Below the pieces are notes generated by a model, which had not been told where the DNA came from, searched no databases, and saw only the letters and a program-made list of their open reading frames with translations. Shown in pieces: positions 1-7,067 of a DNA stretch of 37,948 nt (its first letter is position 1; each line of letters opens with the position of its first letter). Where the stretch lies: NCBI GenBank assembly GCA_021795795.1, contig JAJYPA010000022.1, positions 1-37,948 on the forward strand. The letters run 5' to 3'. Origin of the DNA: Pseudomonadota bacterium (GTDB lineage: Bacteria; Pseudomonadota; Gammaproteobacteria; Halothiobacillales; Halothiobacillaceae). The position numbers and the translations under genes are program-made.

Positions 1-123
1 ACTCGCCCGAAGCAAGCCTGTTCGGCTGGCGTGCCAGGGTCAAATACAATAAACCGGACTAAGTATGTAGAACTGCCTGTAGAGGGCTTGCGGACGCGGG
101 TTCGATTCCCGCCGCCTCCACCA
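1..123 (+). ncRNA. ssrA: tmRNA, 3' portion (partial at window edge)
   Basis: The window opens inside a tmRNA. The last bases form the tRNA-like acceptor domain: a T-arm with GGTTCGATTCC flanked by GCGG/CCGC, and a 3' end reading CCTCCACCA with an encoded CCA at 121-123. The preceding GGACTAAGTATGTAGAAC segment is the usual proteobacterial tmRNA 3' region before the T-arm. The tag-peptide reading frame and 5' end lie left of the window. tmRNA rescues stalled ribosomes with SmpB. Its 3' end is also a frequent island attachment site, which fits the accessory genes that follow. Confidence 0.93.
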
Positions 124-130
124 ATAACAT

Positions 131-163
131 AAGGTCAACGCTTATCCGTTGGCCTTATTTTTT
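131..163 (+). terminator. Intrinsic terminator of ssrA
   Basis: A 10-bp stem pairs 131-140 (AAGGTCAACG) with 147-156 (CGTTGGCCTT), with one T-G wobble and a 6-nt loop. A T-rich tract follows to 163. It starts 8 nt after the tmRNA CCA end, so it is the natural terminator of ssrA. Confidence 0.85.
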
Positions 164-731
164 GCGTATCGTCGCGTATCCGTGGGGGTTCGTGCTAACT
201 CTTGCGGACTTCAACCCGCGCCATCCAGTCACGGTTTGGCCACGTTTTTCTCTCTCCGGGCCAGAATTCTCCGCTGCCTTGGCGGATAAAAAATCACGAA
301 GTCCGCAAGCCGAAAAAATTATATCGAGTAATTTCAATCAATTACACGTTTACTCGGGAGAACGGTTTGATTGGAGAATTGGTAGGCGGTGGGGATATGT
401 GCTGCCGGTTACCGGACCTTGCCCAATTCACACTCCCGACCCTGAAGAGACAGTCGTCGTCTCGTTGGTCCAGCGGCTGGTTTCTGAGTGGACCTGCCTT
501 ACATGGCAGAGACTGACTGCGAACTACTCGGCCAAAACGATCGGTCACACCAGACTCGGTTGAATTAGTCCTGGATGTCGGCTTTACGGCAGGCAGCTGG
601 GAAGGCACTATAGCCGCTGCGTGCCAATTTCAGACGGTCACTCTGCCCCACAAGTCCGCCACTCGATGGGCTGCATTACTTAGAACCCAGACGATAAACT
701 TGGGTGAAATTCAGTCAAGCCAGCACATGAA
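164..731. other. Gene-poor stretch after ssrA
   Basis: About 570 bases without a convincing gene. Short open frames exist on both strands (one of 133 codons from 162 on the plus strand) but none has a good ribosome-binding site, recognisable domain or protein-like composition. The first begins inside the ssrA terminator tract. The stretch may be decayed island sequence. No integrase remnant was recognisable by eye. Confidence 0.5.
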
Positions 732-760
732 TTGCATGAACTGCTGGCACTGAGTATACT
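732..760 (+). promoter_or_regulatory. Probable sigma-70 promoter of the fluoride operon
   Basis: A -35 box TTGCAT (732-737), a 17-bp spacer and a -10 box TATACT (755-760) would start transcription near 767, a few bases before the fluoride riboswitch aptamer. Position and spacing agree with a dedicated promoter for the crcB operon. Confidence 0.65.
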
Positions 761-770
761 GGATCCTAAT

Positions 771-826
771 CATCGGAGATGGCATTCCTCCGCATAACCG
801 CCCTTAGGGCTGATGATGCCTACTGG
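771..826 (+). ncRNA. Fluoride riboswitch (crcB motif RNA)
   Basis: The segment carries the conserved crcB-motif signature: GGAGATGGCATTCCTCC at 775-791, then AACCGCC, then GGGCTGATGATGCC at about 807-820. Riboswitches of this class bind fluoride with magnesium and switch on fluoride exporters. The 3' strand of the aptamer (TGCCTAC, 817-823) is also the 5' arm of the terminator hairpin that follows, so ligand binding and termination are mutually exclusive. It lies between a good promoter and crcB. Confidence 0.93.
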
Positions 827-864
827 TTTCCCGGAACGGGAAGGGGTAGGCATTTCGGCTTTTT
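816..864 (+). terminator. Terminator hairpin of the riboswitch expression platform
   Basis: ATGCCTAC (816-823) pairs with GTAGGCAT (846-853). An inner stem pairs 827-833 with 837-843 around a GAA loop. A short T tract follows at 860-864. The 5' arm overlaps the aptamer 3' end, which is how fluoride riboswitches control transcription: fluoride-bound aptamer prevents the hairpin and crcB is read. The T tract is offset a few bases from the stem, so termination may be leaky. Confidence 0.75.
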
Positions 865-901
865 CTTCGTTCCGGCCTCGAATTTGCATGAAAGGAACGA
901 A

Positions 902-1297
902 ATGGGATTATACGGTTTTATTTCAGTCGGCATAGGCGCTGCCATCGGCGCATGGCTCAGATGGTGGCTTGGCGTCATGCTCAACCCACTCTTTCCCACG
1001 CTGCCCCCTGGAACGCTTGCTGCCAACCTGCTGGGCGGTTATCTAATCGGCCTTGCCGTCGCTTTCTTTGCGCAACACCCTGGTTTGTCACCCGAGATCA
1101 GGCTTCTTGTCGTCACGGGCTTTCTCGGCGGGTTGACAACCTTTTCGACATTCTCGGCCGAAGTGGTGACGCTCTTTTCCAGATCAGAATATATTTGGGG
1201 AAGCATCGAGGCCGGAGTACATCTCTTAGGATCTTTCGCCATGACTGCGCTCGGCATGATGACGATCAGTCTGCTCAGGAATGGCGGGAAATCGTGA
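902..1297 (+). CDS. crcB: Fluoride channel CrcB (Fluc family)
   Basis: A 131-aa inner-membrane protein that exports fluoride by forming a dual-topology dimeric channel. Seen in the sequence: four hydrophobic segments; the family motifs NLLGGYLIG (about residues 41-49) and GFLGGLTTFSTFS (about 74-86), which hold the channel Asn and the Phe/Thr fluoride track. The frame is open upstream to 779, but that would start inside the riboswitch. The ATG at 902 follows AAAGGAACGA and gives the normal family length. It is the first gene of the operon controlled by the fluoride riboswitch, and its stop overlaps the GTG start of the next gene. Confidence 0.95.
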   Translation: MGLYGFISVGIGAAIGAWLRWWLGVMLNPLFPTLPPGTLAANLLGGYLIGLAVAFFAQHPGLSPEIRLLVVTGFLGGLTTFSTFSAEVVTLFSRSEYIWGSIEAGVHLLGSFAMTALGMMTISLLRNGGKS

Positions 1298-1659
1298 AAG
1301 AATGCCCATTCTGCAAGCTTGAAGGGATCCTTTTCCGTAACGAGCTGGCGCATGTCCGCGAAGACAAGTTTCCGGTCAGTCGAGGCCATCTGCTCGTTAT
1401 CCCCGATCGCCATATATCGGATTATTTCGATACAACGTGGGAGGAAAAGATGGCGATGAACGCCTTGCTCGAAAAAGCCAGGCGACACCTCGATAGCCAT
1501 CATCGTCCGGATGGCTACAACATAGGTATCAACGTCGGCACATTTGCAGGACAGACGATCCCGCATGTCCATATTCACCTGATTCCGCGCTACAAGGGCG
1601 ATATGCTTGATCCGCGCGGCGGAGTAAGGGGTGTCATTCCAGAAAAGCAATCTTATTGA
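1294..1659 (+). CDS. HIT family protein (histidine-triad nucleotide hydrolase-like)
   Basis: A 121-aa cytosolic protein. It begins ECPFCK, where a Cys-x2-Cys pair probably binds zinc, and ends with the histidine triad HVHIHLIP (about residues 94-101). HIT proteins hydrolyse or transfer nucleotide phosphates; the substrate is unknown here. The start is GTG at 1294, overlapping the crcB stop by 4 nt (GTGA), which implies translational coupling. No ATG in this frame lies between that GTG and the CPFC motif. Placement in a fluoride operon suggests a role in coping with fluoride inhibition of phosphoryl-transfer enzymes; that role is inference. Confidence 0.88.
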   Translation: MKECPFCKLEGILFRNELAHVREDKFPVSRGHLLVIPDRHISDYFDTTWEEKMAMNALLEKARRHLDSHHRPDGYNIGINVGTFAGQTIPHVHIHLIPRYKGDMLDPRGGVRGVIPEKQSY

Positions 1660-1671
1660 AAGGGAGTTCGC

Positions 1672-1992
1672 ATGAAAGGAACCTATCTCAAATTCTACGT
1701 CCATGAAAGCCAGCATCACCACCACATCCTGCTCTACGAATGGCTGCTGGAAGAGGCGAAGAAGCTTGGCATCCAGGGCGGTTCCGCATTCAAGGCCGTC
1801 GCTGGTTTCGGAAGGCACGGTGTGCTGCACGAGGACCATTTTTTCGAGCTTGCCGGGGATCTTCCCCTCGAAGTCGTTTTCGTGGTCAGCGATGAACAGG
1901 CAGAACGCTTGATCGAACTGATCCGAGGAGAGAAAATTCAGCTTTTTTACGTCAGCATGCCTGCAGAATTCGGAATATTGAATGGCAGCTGA
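1672..1992 (+). CDS. DUF190 family protein
   Basis: A 106-aa protein starting MKGTYLKFYVHESQ, with the family's His-rich stretch (residues 14-18) followed by a helix (LLYEWLLEEAKKLG), a GFGRHG motif and the downstream DLPLEVVFV strand. DUF190 proteins have a small ferredoxin-like fold similar to PII-type regulators and frequently sit beside crcB. The biochemical role is unknown; a regulatory or accessory function in fluoride export is inferred from the neighbourhood. AAAGGGAG lies about 6 nt before the ATG. The 3' end overlaps the next gene by 11 nt. Confidence 0.88.
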   Translation: MKGTYLKFYVHESQHHHHILLYEWLLEEAKKLGIQGGSAFKAVAGFGRHGVLHEDHFFELAGDLPLEVVFVVSDEQAERLIELIRGEKIQLFYVSMPAEFGILNGS

Positions 1993-2374
1993 TGCGTACT
2001 GTCCAAACTGCTTTACCATGATCCCTGTCGGGGTTTCGGTTTGCCCTATATGTTCGGTTGTCATCTCAGACATTTCGGGCATGGATTTCAGCGACAAGCT
2101 CCTTCATGCGCTAGAGCATCCGCTCGACGACGTGCGCATGCGTGCCATCATCGCGCTCGGTTTGCGGGGCGAAGAAGGGACTGCCTTGCCAATGGCAGAA
2201 TGCGCTTTGCGCCATCCCATGAATATCGAGGAAGGGTTGGAAGTGGTCGAAAGGCTGAAGAACTTCGCGCCATTCCCCGAGGTTTTTTCTGCGCTCGGGA
2301 TACTGGCGAATCACGAAGCGCATGCAGTACAGGAGGCAGCAACCAAGGCGATGCAATTTTTTGGTTACAGGTAG
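1982..2374 (+). CDS. Zinc-ribbon and HEAT-repeat protein
   Basis: A 130-aa protein of unknown function. The N-terminus has two Cys-x2-Cys knuckles (CPNC at residues 7-10 and CPIC at 21-24), typical of a small zinc ribbon. The rest is helical and HEAT-like: LLHALEHPLDDVRMRAIIAL is a standard repeat, with further helices to the end. It starts inside the DUF190 reading frame, so it is probably the last gene of the fluoride operon. It might be a scaffold or assembly protein; nothing in it suggests catalysis. Confidence 0.72.
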   Translation: MAADAYCPNCFTMIPVGVSVCPICSVVISDISGMDFSDKLLHALEHPLDDVRMRAIIALGLRGEEGTALPMAECALRHPMNIEEGLEVVERLKNFAPFPEVFSALGILANHEAHAVQEAATKAMQFFGYR

Positions 2375-2730
2375 CTTGGGTTCAGGTTTGCATGCTTTAC
2401 ATACCCTCGGTTCCCCAATCCGCCAAGAGAACGGCCGCGCCGGAAGAATGCGAGCCAGTCAGTCGATGGGCACCTTCACTCGGAAACCTGCTATTGGTGC
2501 CAAGTGACGAGGAATGACGGCATTGGGTCGATAGGGTGAGCTCGCCAATGTCCGCTGCCGGGCTGCTCAGTTTTTAGCACACCAAGAAATTTTCCTTGCG
2601 CTGGAGCGGCCCTTCGCCATAGTCGGTAGCCGACCCATTTGAGACATTCAGCTTGCATTTTAGAATGTGCTCGTGTCGAATAGAATCGCCGTCGTTATCG
2701 CCGCAACTACTCCGCTGTGCATTCCTGTCT
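2375..2730. other. Intergenic stretch without a recognisable gene
   Basis: About 350 bases between the fluoride operon and the 3' end of the merR-type gene. Short frames are present but have no good ribosome-binding site or domain. No clear terminator or transposon end was found. Confidence 0.5.
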
Positions 2731-3219
2731 TCATGATTCTTTCATTTTGGCAGTAGAGACTTTATGCATAGTGGCATCGTGCACATCGCGATGACAGGCG
2801 CATCCTTCACCATGTGCTGCTGCGACTAGCTCTTGGAGAATGCCGCATTCACTCGCGATATGGTTGGTATCGCAACTACTACGCAAAGCAGTCAATTGTC
2901 GCTCCAGTGCTCGCATACTTTTCAGTCGCGCCCGCACCCGAGACAGTTGCGCGTCGATCAGCCCGTCAATATCACCGCAGTCTGCGCCAGGATTCGCCAC
3001 GAATTCCAGCAGTCGTTTGATATCCGCCAACGGTATATCAAGCGCTCGGCAATGGCGTATGAAGGCTAGCCGTTCCAAGTGTTCCTGGCCATATGCGCGG
3101 TATCCGTTACTGCTGCGTGTCGGATTGGGCAGCAGCCCGGCTTTTTCATAGTAGCGGATTGTCTCGATGTCAACGCCGGTAGCCTGCCCCAGTTCGCCTA
3201 TGCGCATGGCACTTCCCAT
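2731..3219 (-). CDS. cadR: MerR-family Cd(II)/Pb(II)-responsive regulator (CadR/PbrR type)
   Basis: A 162-aa metal-responsive transcription activator. The N-terminal winged HTH reads MRIGELGQATGVDIETIRYY, followed by the long dimerisation helix. Metal-binding cysteines are at residues 81, 116 and 125, the spacing of PbrR/CadR proteins. The C-terminus adds a Cys/His cluster (ACHRDVHDATMH, with Cys140 and Cys142), as in CadR. AAGGAG lies 5 nt before the ATG at 3219; starting at the internal Met5 (3207) is also possible. It is divergent from the CDF transporter and presumably activates the operator-promoter at 3263-3293. The metal (Cd, Pb or Zn) cannot be settled from sequence. Confidence 0.9.
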   Translation of the reverse strand: MGSAMRIGELGQATGVDIETIRYYEKAGLLPNPTRSSNGYRAYGQEHLERLAFIRHCRALDIPLADIKRLLEFVANPGADCGDIDGLIDAQLSRVRARLKSMRALERQLTALRSSCDTNHIASECGILQELVAAAHGEGCACHRDVHDATMHKVSTAKMKES

Positions 3220-3262
3220 AACAGCTCCTTAAAGACGAATAAATGTTTCTGATAATACACGC

Positions 3263-3293
3263 TTGACCCCGGAGTTACTACAGGGTGTGTAAT
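3263..3293 (+). promoter_or_regulatory. MerR-type operator-promoter of the CDF transporter gene
   Basis: The -35 box TTGACC (3263-3268) and -10 box TGTAAT (3288-3293) are separated by 19 bp, the over-long spacer that MerR-family activators correct by DNA distortion. A dyad fills the spacer: ACCC (3266-3269), AGT and ACT around position 3276, and GGGT (3283-3286). It closely resembles the known cadA/pbrA operators. It reads towards the transporter gene. Confidence 0.88.
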
Positions 3294-3363
3294 CCAACCT
3301 TGGCTGTCGCTTCCCACATGCAACGCATGTGCGACGCGTAACTTTGTTGAAAGGTAAATATCA

Positions 3364-4293
3364 ATGTCAGGCTCTCATTCCCATGTTGTGACAATATCCG
3401 GCAAGCAATTGTGGGTTGCAACCTGTCTTACGTTCGCTTTTTGTCTGGGCGAGGCGGCAATGGGTTATTTCTCCAACAGTCTGGCGCTGATGGCAGATGC
3501 GGGTCACAATTTTGCAGATGCGCTGGCTTTGGCGCTCTCTGCCTTCGCCATATGGATGGCAACAAAGCCTGCTGACAGTAAACGGACTTTTGGCTACCAC
3601 CGCGTTGGCATTCTTGCCGCTTTAGTAAACGCCGCCGGTTTAGTCGTGATGGCTGGGGCAATCTTCTGGGAGGCTTTGCAACGCCTATCCTCCCCCGAGG
3701 CAGTCCGGAGCGGACCGATGATTTGGGTGGCACTCCTAGCCATCATCTTGAATTCGGGCATTGCGTGGTGGTTGTTCAGGGCTGCAAAAGAAGACCTGAA
3801 TATCCGAGGCGCCTATATGCACATGGTTGGCGATGCTGCGGCCTCTTTCGGTGTCGTCATTGCTGGCATCATTATCGCACTGACGGGTGCCTATATTGCT
3901 GATCCTATCGTTTCCATCCTATTCGCAGCCTTAGTCTTGTGGAGTTCGTGGGGTATCCTCACTGAATCTATTTACATACTGTTGGAGGCAATGCCAGCAG
4001 GCTTGGACTTGGCGAAAGTCGAGCAAGCAATTCGTGGTGTGGAGGGAGTCCTCGACACGCATGATATACACGTATGGACGGTCTCTTCAGGCTTGATTGC
4101 GGGAAGTTGCCACATCGTGGTGGCAGATCAGAGCGTAACTAACAGCCAGAAAATTCATCAGAATGTAGCGCACATGCTGGAACATGATTTCAGGATCAGC
4201 CACTGTACGATTCAAGTCGAGGTCGATGATTGTGGAGGACATGAGCACAAGGCACACAGCGAGCATCACCATCACCACGGACATGCCCACTAA
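3364..4293 (+). CDS. czcD: Cation diffusion facilitator metal exporter (CzcD-like)
   Basis: A 309-aa inner-membrane antiporter that expels Zn, Cd or Co in exchange for protons. Six hydrophobic segments are visible. The transport site is formed by HxxxD motifs: His48/Asp52 in TM2 (DAGHNFAD) and His153/Asp157 in TM5 (HMVGD). The cytoplasmic C-terminal domain contains DTHDIHVWTVSSG, the usual metal-binding fold of the family, and the tail ends in a His-rich string (HHHHHGHAH). The His-His set at TM2/TM5 suggests Zn/Cd selectivity. It is driven by the MerR operator 70 nt upstream, next to the divergent regulator. Confidence 0.93.
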   Translation: MSGSHSHVVTISGKQLWVATCLTFAFCLGEAAMGYFSNSLALMADAGHNFADALALALSAFAIWMATKPADSKRTFGYHRVGILAALVNAAGLVVMAGAIFWEALQRLSSPEAVRSGPMIWVALLAIILNSGIAWWLFRAAKEDLNIRGAYMHMVGDAAASFGVVIAGIIIALTGAYIADPIVSILFAALVLWSSWGILTESIYILLEAMPAGLDLAKVEQAIRGVEGVLDTHDIHVWTVSSGLIAGSCHIVVADQSVTNSQKIHQNVAHMLEHDFRISHCTIQVEVDDCGGHEHKAHSEHHHHHGHAH

Positions 4294-4473
4294 ACCCAAA
4301 GCAAGTTACTTCAAATGTTGGCGGCAATTTGTCCGCGACCGTCTGTTATTGGCACAGAGCACTCATTCTCCACCGCGAACTGCCAGCCGTAAACCGGCCC
4401 TTCGCGCATCCTACCCAAACTTCGGTATTCATATCAGTGCGGAAGGGAGGTCTGCGCGGCACGATTCATTTTT

Positions 4474-4881
4474 TCAAAGCCATACCAGCGGTGGGTCAGC
4501 AGCCAGTTCCAGCAGCGTGATGTTGTCCGGCAGGGTGTCGTCCAGAATCGCCGCAACCGTCCATGGCGGCAGCATGGTCAGGTTGATCATACGGCTGACG
4601 TAGCTGTTGTCCAACCCCTCCCGAGCCGCCAGTTCACGCATTGTTTGCACCTCACCCGATTCCAGCATGGCCAGCCAGCGATGGCCTCTGGCCAGAGCCA
4701 GCTGAAGCGGCGTGGTGGCAGTGTCCCAGGGTCTGGTTTTGATTGTTTCCCCGTTGGGTAGCGTAACCAGTTTTCGCCCACTGCGCCGCTTGATCTGGAT
4801 CGGCACTGACAAGGTCAGCCGGCCATCGCTGGCCTCAACGATGTCGGGCTCGCCCGTCTTCTGGATGCGGATCTCGCTCAT
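4474..4881 (-). CDS. Small HTH protein of the recombinase operon
   Basis: A 135-aa protein. The N-terminal half is beta-rich (LTLSVPIQIKRRSGRKLVTL); the C-terminal half contains a ParB/KorB-like helix-turn-helix (ELAAREGLDNSYVSRMINL, about residues 84-102) followed by a proline-rich turn and another helix. Proteins of this kind regularly follow large serine recombinases in proteobacteria and are sometimes labelled LacI-like without good reason. Its ATG overlaps the recombinase stop (ATGA), so the two are co-translated. It may be a DNA-binding accessory or directionality factor; that is inference. Confidence 0.75.
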   Translation of the reverse strand: MSEIRIQKTGEPDIVEASDGRLTLSVPIQIKRRSGRKLVTLPNGETIKTRPWDTATTPLQLALARGHRWLAMLESGEVQTMRELAAREGLDNSYVSRMINLTMLPPWTVAAILDDTLPDNITLLELAADPPLVWL

Positions 4882-6233
4882 GCCAAGGCCTCCTCGGGCG
4901 GGGTAACGTCCGCTGGTTGCAGTTCAAGCACCAGACGCTCGATGCCATTTGCGCGCAGCCGCACCTCGAGGTCATTGGGCGACACGATGACTTTCTCCAC
5001 CAAAAGCCTGACGATCCTGGATTGCTCAGCCGGGAAAAGCTGCTCCCAAATCACGTCGAGCCTGGTCATGGCCACGGTGATTTTGGCTTCGTCCAGGGTG
5101 GGATCGAGTTTTATCGCATGCGGTAGCATGTCACGCAAGAGTTCCGGCGCACGCAGCACCGTCCGCAGTTGCTCCAGTACCGCCGATTCGAGCTCTGCCG
5201 CTGGCAAGCGCGGCAGACCTGACGCACCGGCGTGCTCCTTGGCATCTCGTTGTGGCACATAGTATCGATACCGACGGCCATTCTTTTTCGTGGTGTGCCA
5301 AGGTGACAAGGCACGACCATCGTTGCCGAAAACGATGCCCTTGAGCAGATATGGCACAGTCGCTCGCGTCGCATTGCCGCGCACCCTGCCATTGGTAGCC
5401 AGAATTGCATGGACGTTGTCCCAGAGTTCCCGGTCAATGATGGGTAGATGCTCGGCTGGATACCACTGCTCCTTGTGGCGCAGTTCCCCAAGGTAGGTCC
5501 GATTGCCAAGCATCTTGTAGATCAGGCTCTTGTCGATCGGCTTGCCTTCCCTGACCTTGCCGTCCTGCGTAGTCCATGCCTTTGAGGTCACCCCGTCAAG
5601 GCGCAATTCCTTTACCAGCAAGGTCGAGGAACCAAGTTCGACAAAGCGCTGGAAGATGTGACGAACAATCTTGGCTTCGCGTTCGTTGGGCACCAGTCGC
5701 CGGTTCTCGACGTCGTAGCCGATTGGCGGTACGCCGCCCATCCACATGCCCTTGCGTTTGCTGGCCGCAAATTTGTCACGGATGCGCTCGCCGGTGACCT
5801 CACGCTCGAACTGGGCGAAGGATAGCAGGATGTTCAGCATCAACCGGCCCATCGAGGTCGTCGTGTTGAACTGCTGGGTAACGGAAACGAACGACACGCC
5901 ATGGCGCTCGAACACCTCAACCATCTTTGAAAAGTCAGTCAAACTGCGCGTCAACCGGTCAATCTTGTAAATCACGACCACATCGATCTTGCCGTCCTCA
6001 ATGTCCGCCATCAGACGCTTGAGTGCTGGCCGTTCCATGTTGCCGCCGGAAAATGCAGGGTCATCGTAATCGTCTGCCACCGGAATCCAGCCTTCTGCAC
6101 GCTGGCTGGCGATGTAGGCATGACCGGCGTCCCGCTGGGCGTCGATCGAGTTGTATTCCTGATCAAGTCCTTCGTCGGTGGATTTGCGCGTATATACCGC
6201 ACAGCGCATACGGCGCTTCAGAACTTCGCTCAT
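4878..6233 (-). CDS. Large serine recombinase
   Basis: A 451-aa site-specific recombinase, probably the integrase of the element. The resolvase catalytic domain starts CAVYTRKST, with nucleophile Ser18 and Arg16, and contains the conserved IYKIDRLTRS arginines and the FERE helix. A recombinase DNA-binding domain (GVPPIGYDVENRRLVPNE onward) and a C-terminal helical region follow. The usual zinc-ribbon cysteines are absent (KGIVFGNDGRALSPWH), as in the subgroup linked to DUF2924. AGGAGG lies 6 nt before the ATG at 6233; an upstream extension of the frame has no such site. Operon: DUF2924 protein upstream, HTH protein downstream, both overlapping by 4 nt. Confidence 0.92.
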   Translation of the reverse strand: MSEVLKRRMRCAVYTRKSTDEGLDQEYNSIDAQRDAGHAYIASQRAEGWIPVADDYDDPAFSGGNMERPALKRLMADIEDGKIDVVVIYKIDRLTRSLTDFSKMVEVFERHGVSFVSVTQQFNTTTSMGRLMLNILLSFAQFEREVTGERIRDKFAASKRKGMWMGGVPPIGYDVENRRLVPNEREAKIVRHIFQRFVELGSSTLLVKELRLDGVTSKAWTTQDGKVREGKPIDKSLIYKMLGNRTYLGELRHKEQWYPAEHLPIIDRELWDNVHAILATNGRVRGNATRATVPYLLKGIVFGNDGRALSPWHTTKKNGRRYRYYVPQRDAKEHAGASGLPRLPAAELESAVLEQLRTVLRAPELLRDMLPHAIKLDPTLDEAKITVAMTRLDVIWEQLFPAEQSRIVRLLVEKVIVSPNDLEVRLRANGIERLVLELQPADVTPPEEALA

Positions 6234-6730
6234 CGACGACCTCCTTTCTTGGAAGTGACTTTGGACGTGGCTGGTGGTTTGAGCCCGAAGAACAATGGAC
6301 CAGACCACCGTGTCCCGGTGATCTCCCGTGCAATCATGGAGAGGCTTGGGTACATGCGCCCCTGAAAGTCGTATTGGCCATCGGGGGTTACTATGACTCG
6401 GTGACTCACTCCCTTGTATTCTCGGGTCAGCACCGTACCTGCGACTGGGCGGTGATCGCGATCGCGCTTTTTGTTCTGGCCCGTTTCTATGATGGTTTTG
6501 ATGCGGCGGTCATTTCGGTCCATCAGGTTCCGATCAACTTTGCGAAACTCGATCTCCTGCAGCCGATAGGCAATACGCCGTTCCAGGAACTGGCGGTTGT
6601 GCGTTGGCGTCTCACCGCCGTACAGGCGCTTCCACAATGCCTTGATTGCCGTCATGTCCAGGCTCGGCAATTGGGTGATTTGCGCCACCACCGAGGGTGG
6701 CGTGACGAAGGGATGGGTTTTCTGGCTCAT
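6230..6730 (-). CDS. DUF2924 domain protein
   Basis: A 166-aa protein matching the DUF2924 pattern: a helical N-terminus with LWKRLYGGETPTHNRQFLE, an Arg-rich linker, then GTVLTREYKGVSHRVIV and a short beta region. The family occurs almost exclusively next to serine recombinases in proteobacterial mobile elements; its function is unknown but a recombination cofactor is a reasonable guess. The stop overlaps the recombinase start (ATGA), and its own start overlaps the stop of the 68-aa gene upstream. The Lys/Arg-rich C-terminus could contact DNA. Confidence 0.87.
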   Translation of the reverse strand: MSQKTHPFVTPPSVVAQITQLPSLDMTAIKALWKRLYGGETPTHNRQFLERRIAYRLQEIEFRKVDRNLMDRNDRRIKTIIETGQNKKRDRDHRPVAGTVLTREYKGVSHRVIVTPDGQYDFQGRMYPSLSMIAREITGTRWSGPLFFGLKPPATSKVTSKKGGRR

Positions 6731-6933
6731 GGGATCTCCTTTCTCATGGATGGGTTGGAGACCTTATGAACGCTTCGTTCAGGCGGAATAGCAAGTTCAA
6801 ACTCGCTCTCTGATGCGTCATTTTGCGGCGGCGATTTGATCCTGGCGATCCCGCGCGCCAGCAGTTTGGCAACCTCCAGCCGACGCTGCTCGGCCGTCAT
6901 CCGATCCGGCGGGGTTTGGTTCACATCCATCAT
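6727..6933 (-). CDS. Small protein at the head of the recombinase operon
   Basis: About 68 aa, unrecognised. The middle is an amphipathic helix (RRLEVAKLLARGIARI); the rest is polar and probably disordered. GGAAGGAG lies about 10 nt before the chosen ATG at 6933; a second ATG follows immediately. The frame is open upstream to 7005 but without a ribosome-binding site. The 4-nt overlap with the DUF2924 gene supports expression. Similar short genes commonly precede DUF2924 genes. Confidence 0.62.
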   Translation of the reverse strand: MMDVNQTPPDRMTAEQRRLEVAKLLARGIARIKSPPQNDASESEFELAIPPERSVHKVSNPSMRKEIP

Positions 6934-7067
6934 TTGGGTAGCACTCCTTCCGTCATCAAACTCATTGATGCGGAAATTGTGCTGGTGAAACCCACTCGAT
7001 GCCATGAGGGAATTTCAAGGGCGTGCGTGCGGCTACGAACTATTTCAAAACGCCCGGATCTGATTGC

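Noticed and set aside
162..563. 133-codon open frame after ssrA on the plus strand
   Set aside because: It starts inside the ssrA terminator tract, lacks a ribosome-binding site and has no recognisable domain or gene-like composition; other short frames overlap it on both strands.
779..901. Upstream extension of crcB
   Set aside because: The start codon lies within the fluoride riboswitch aptamer, and the extension would translate the aptamer and terminator hairpin. The ATG at 902 gives the normal family length.
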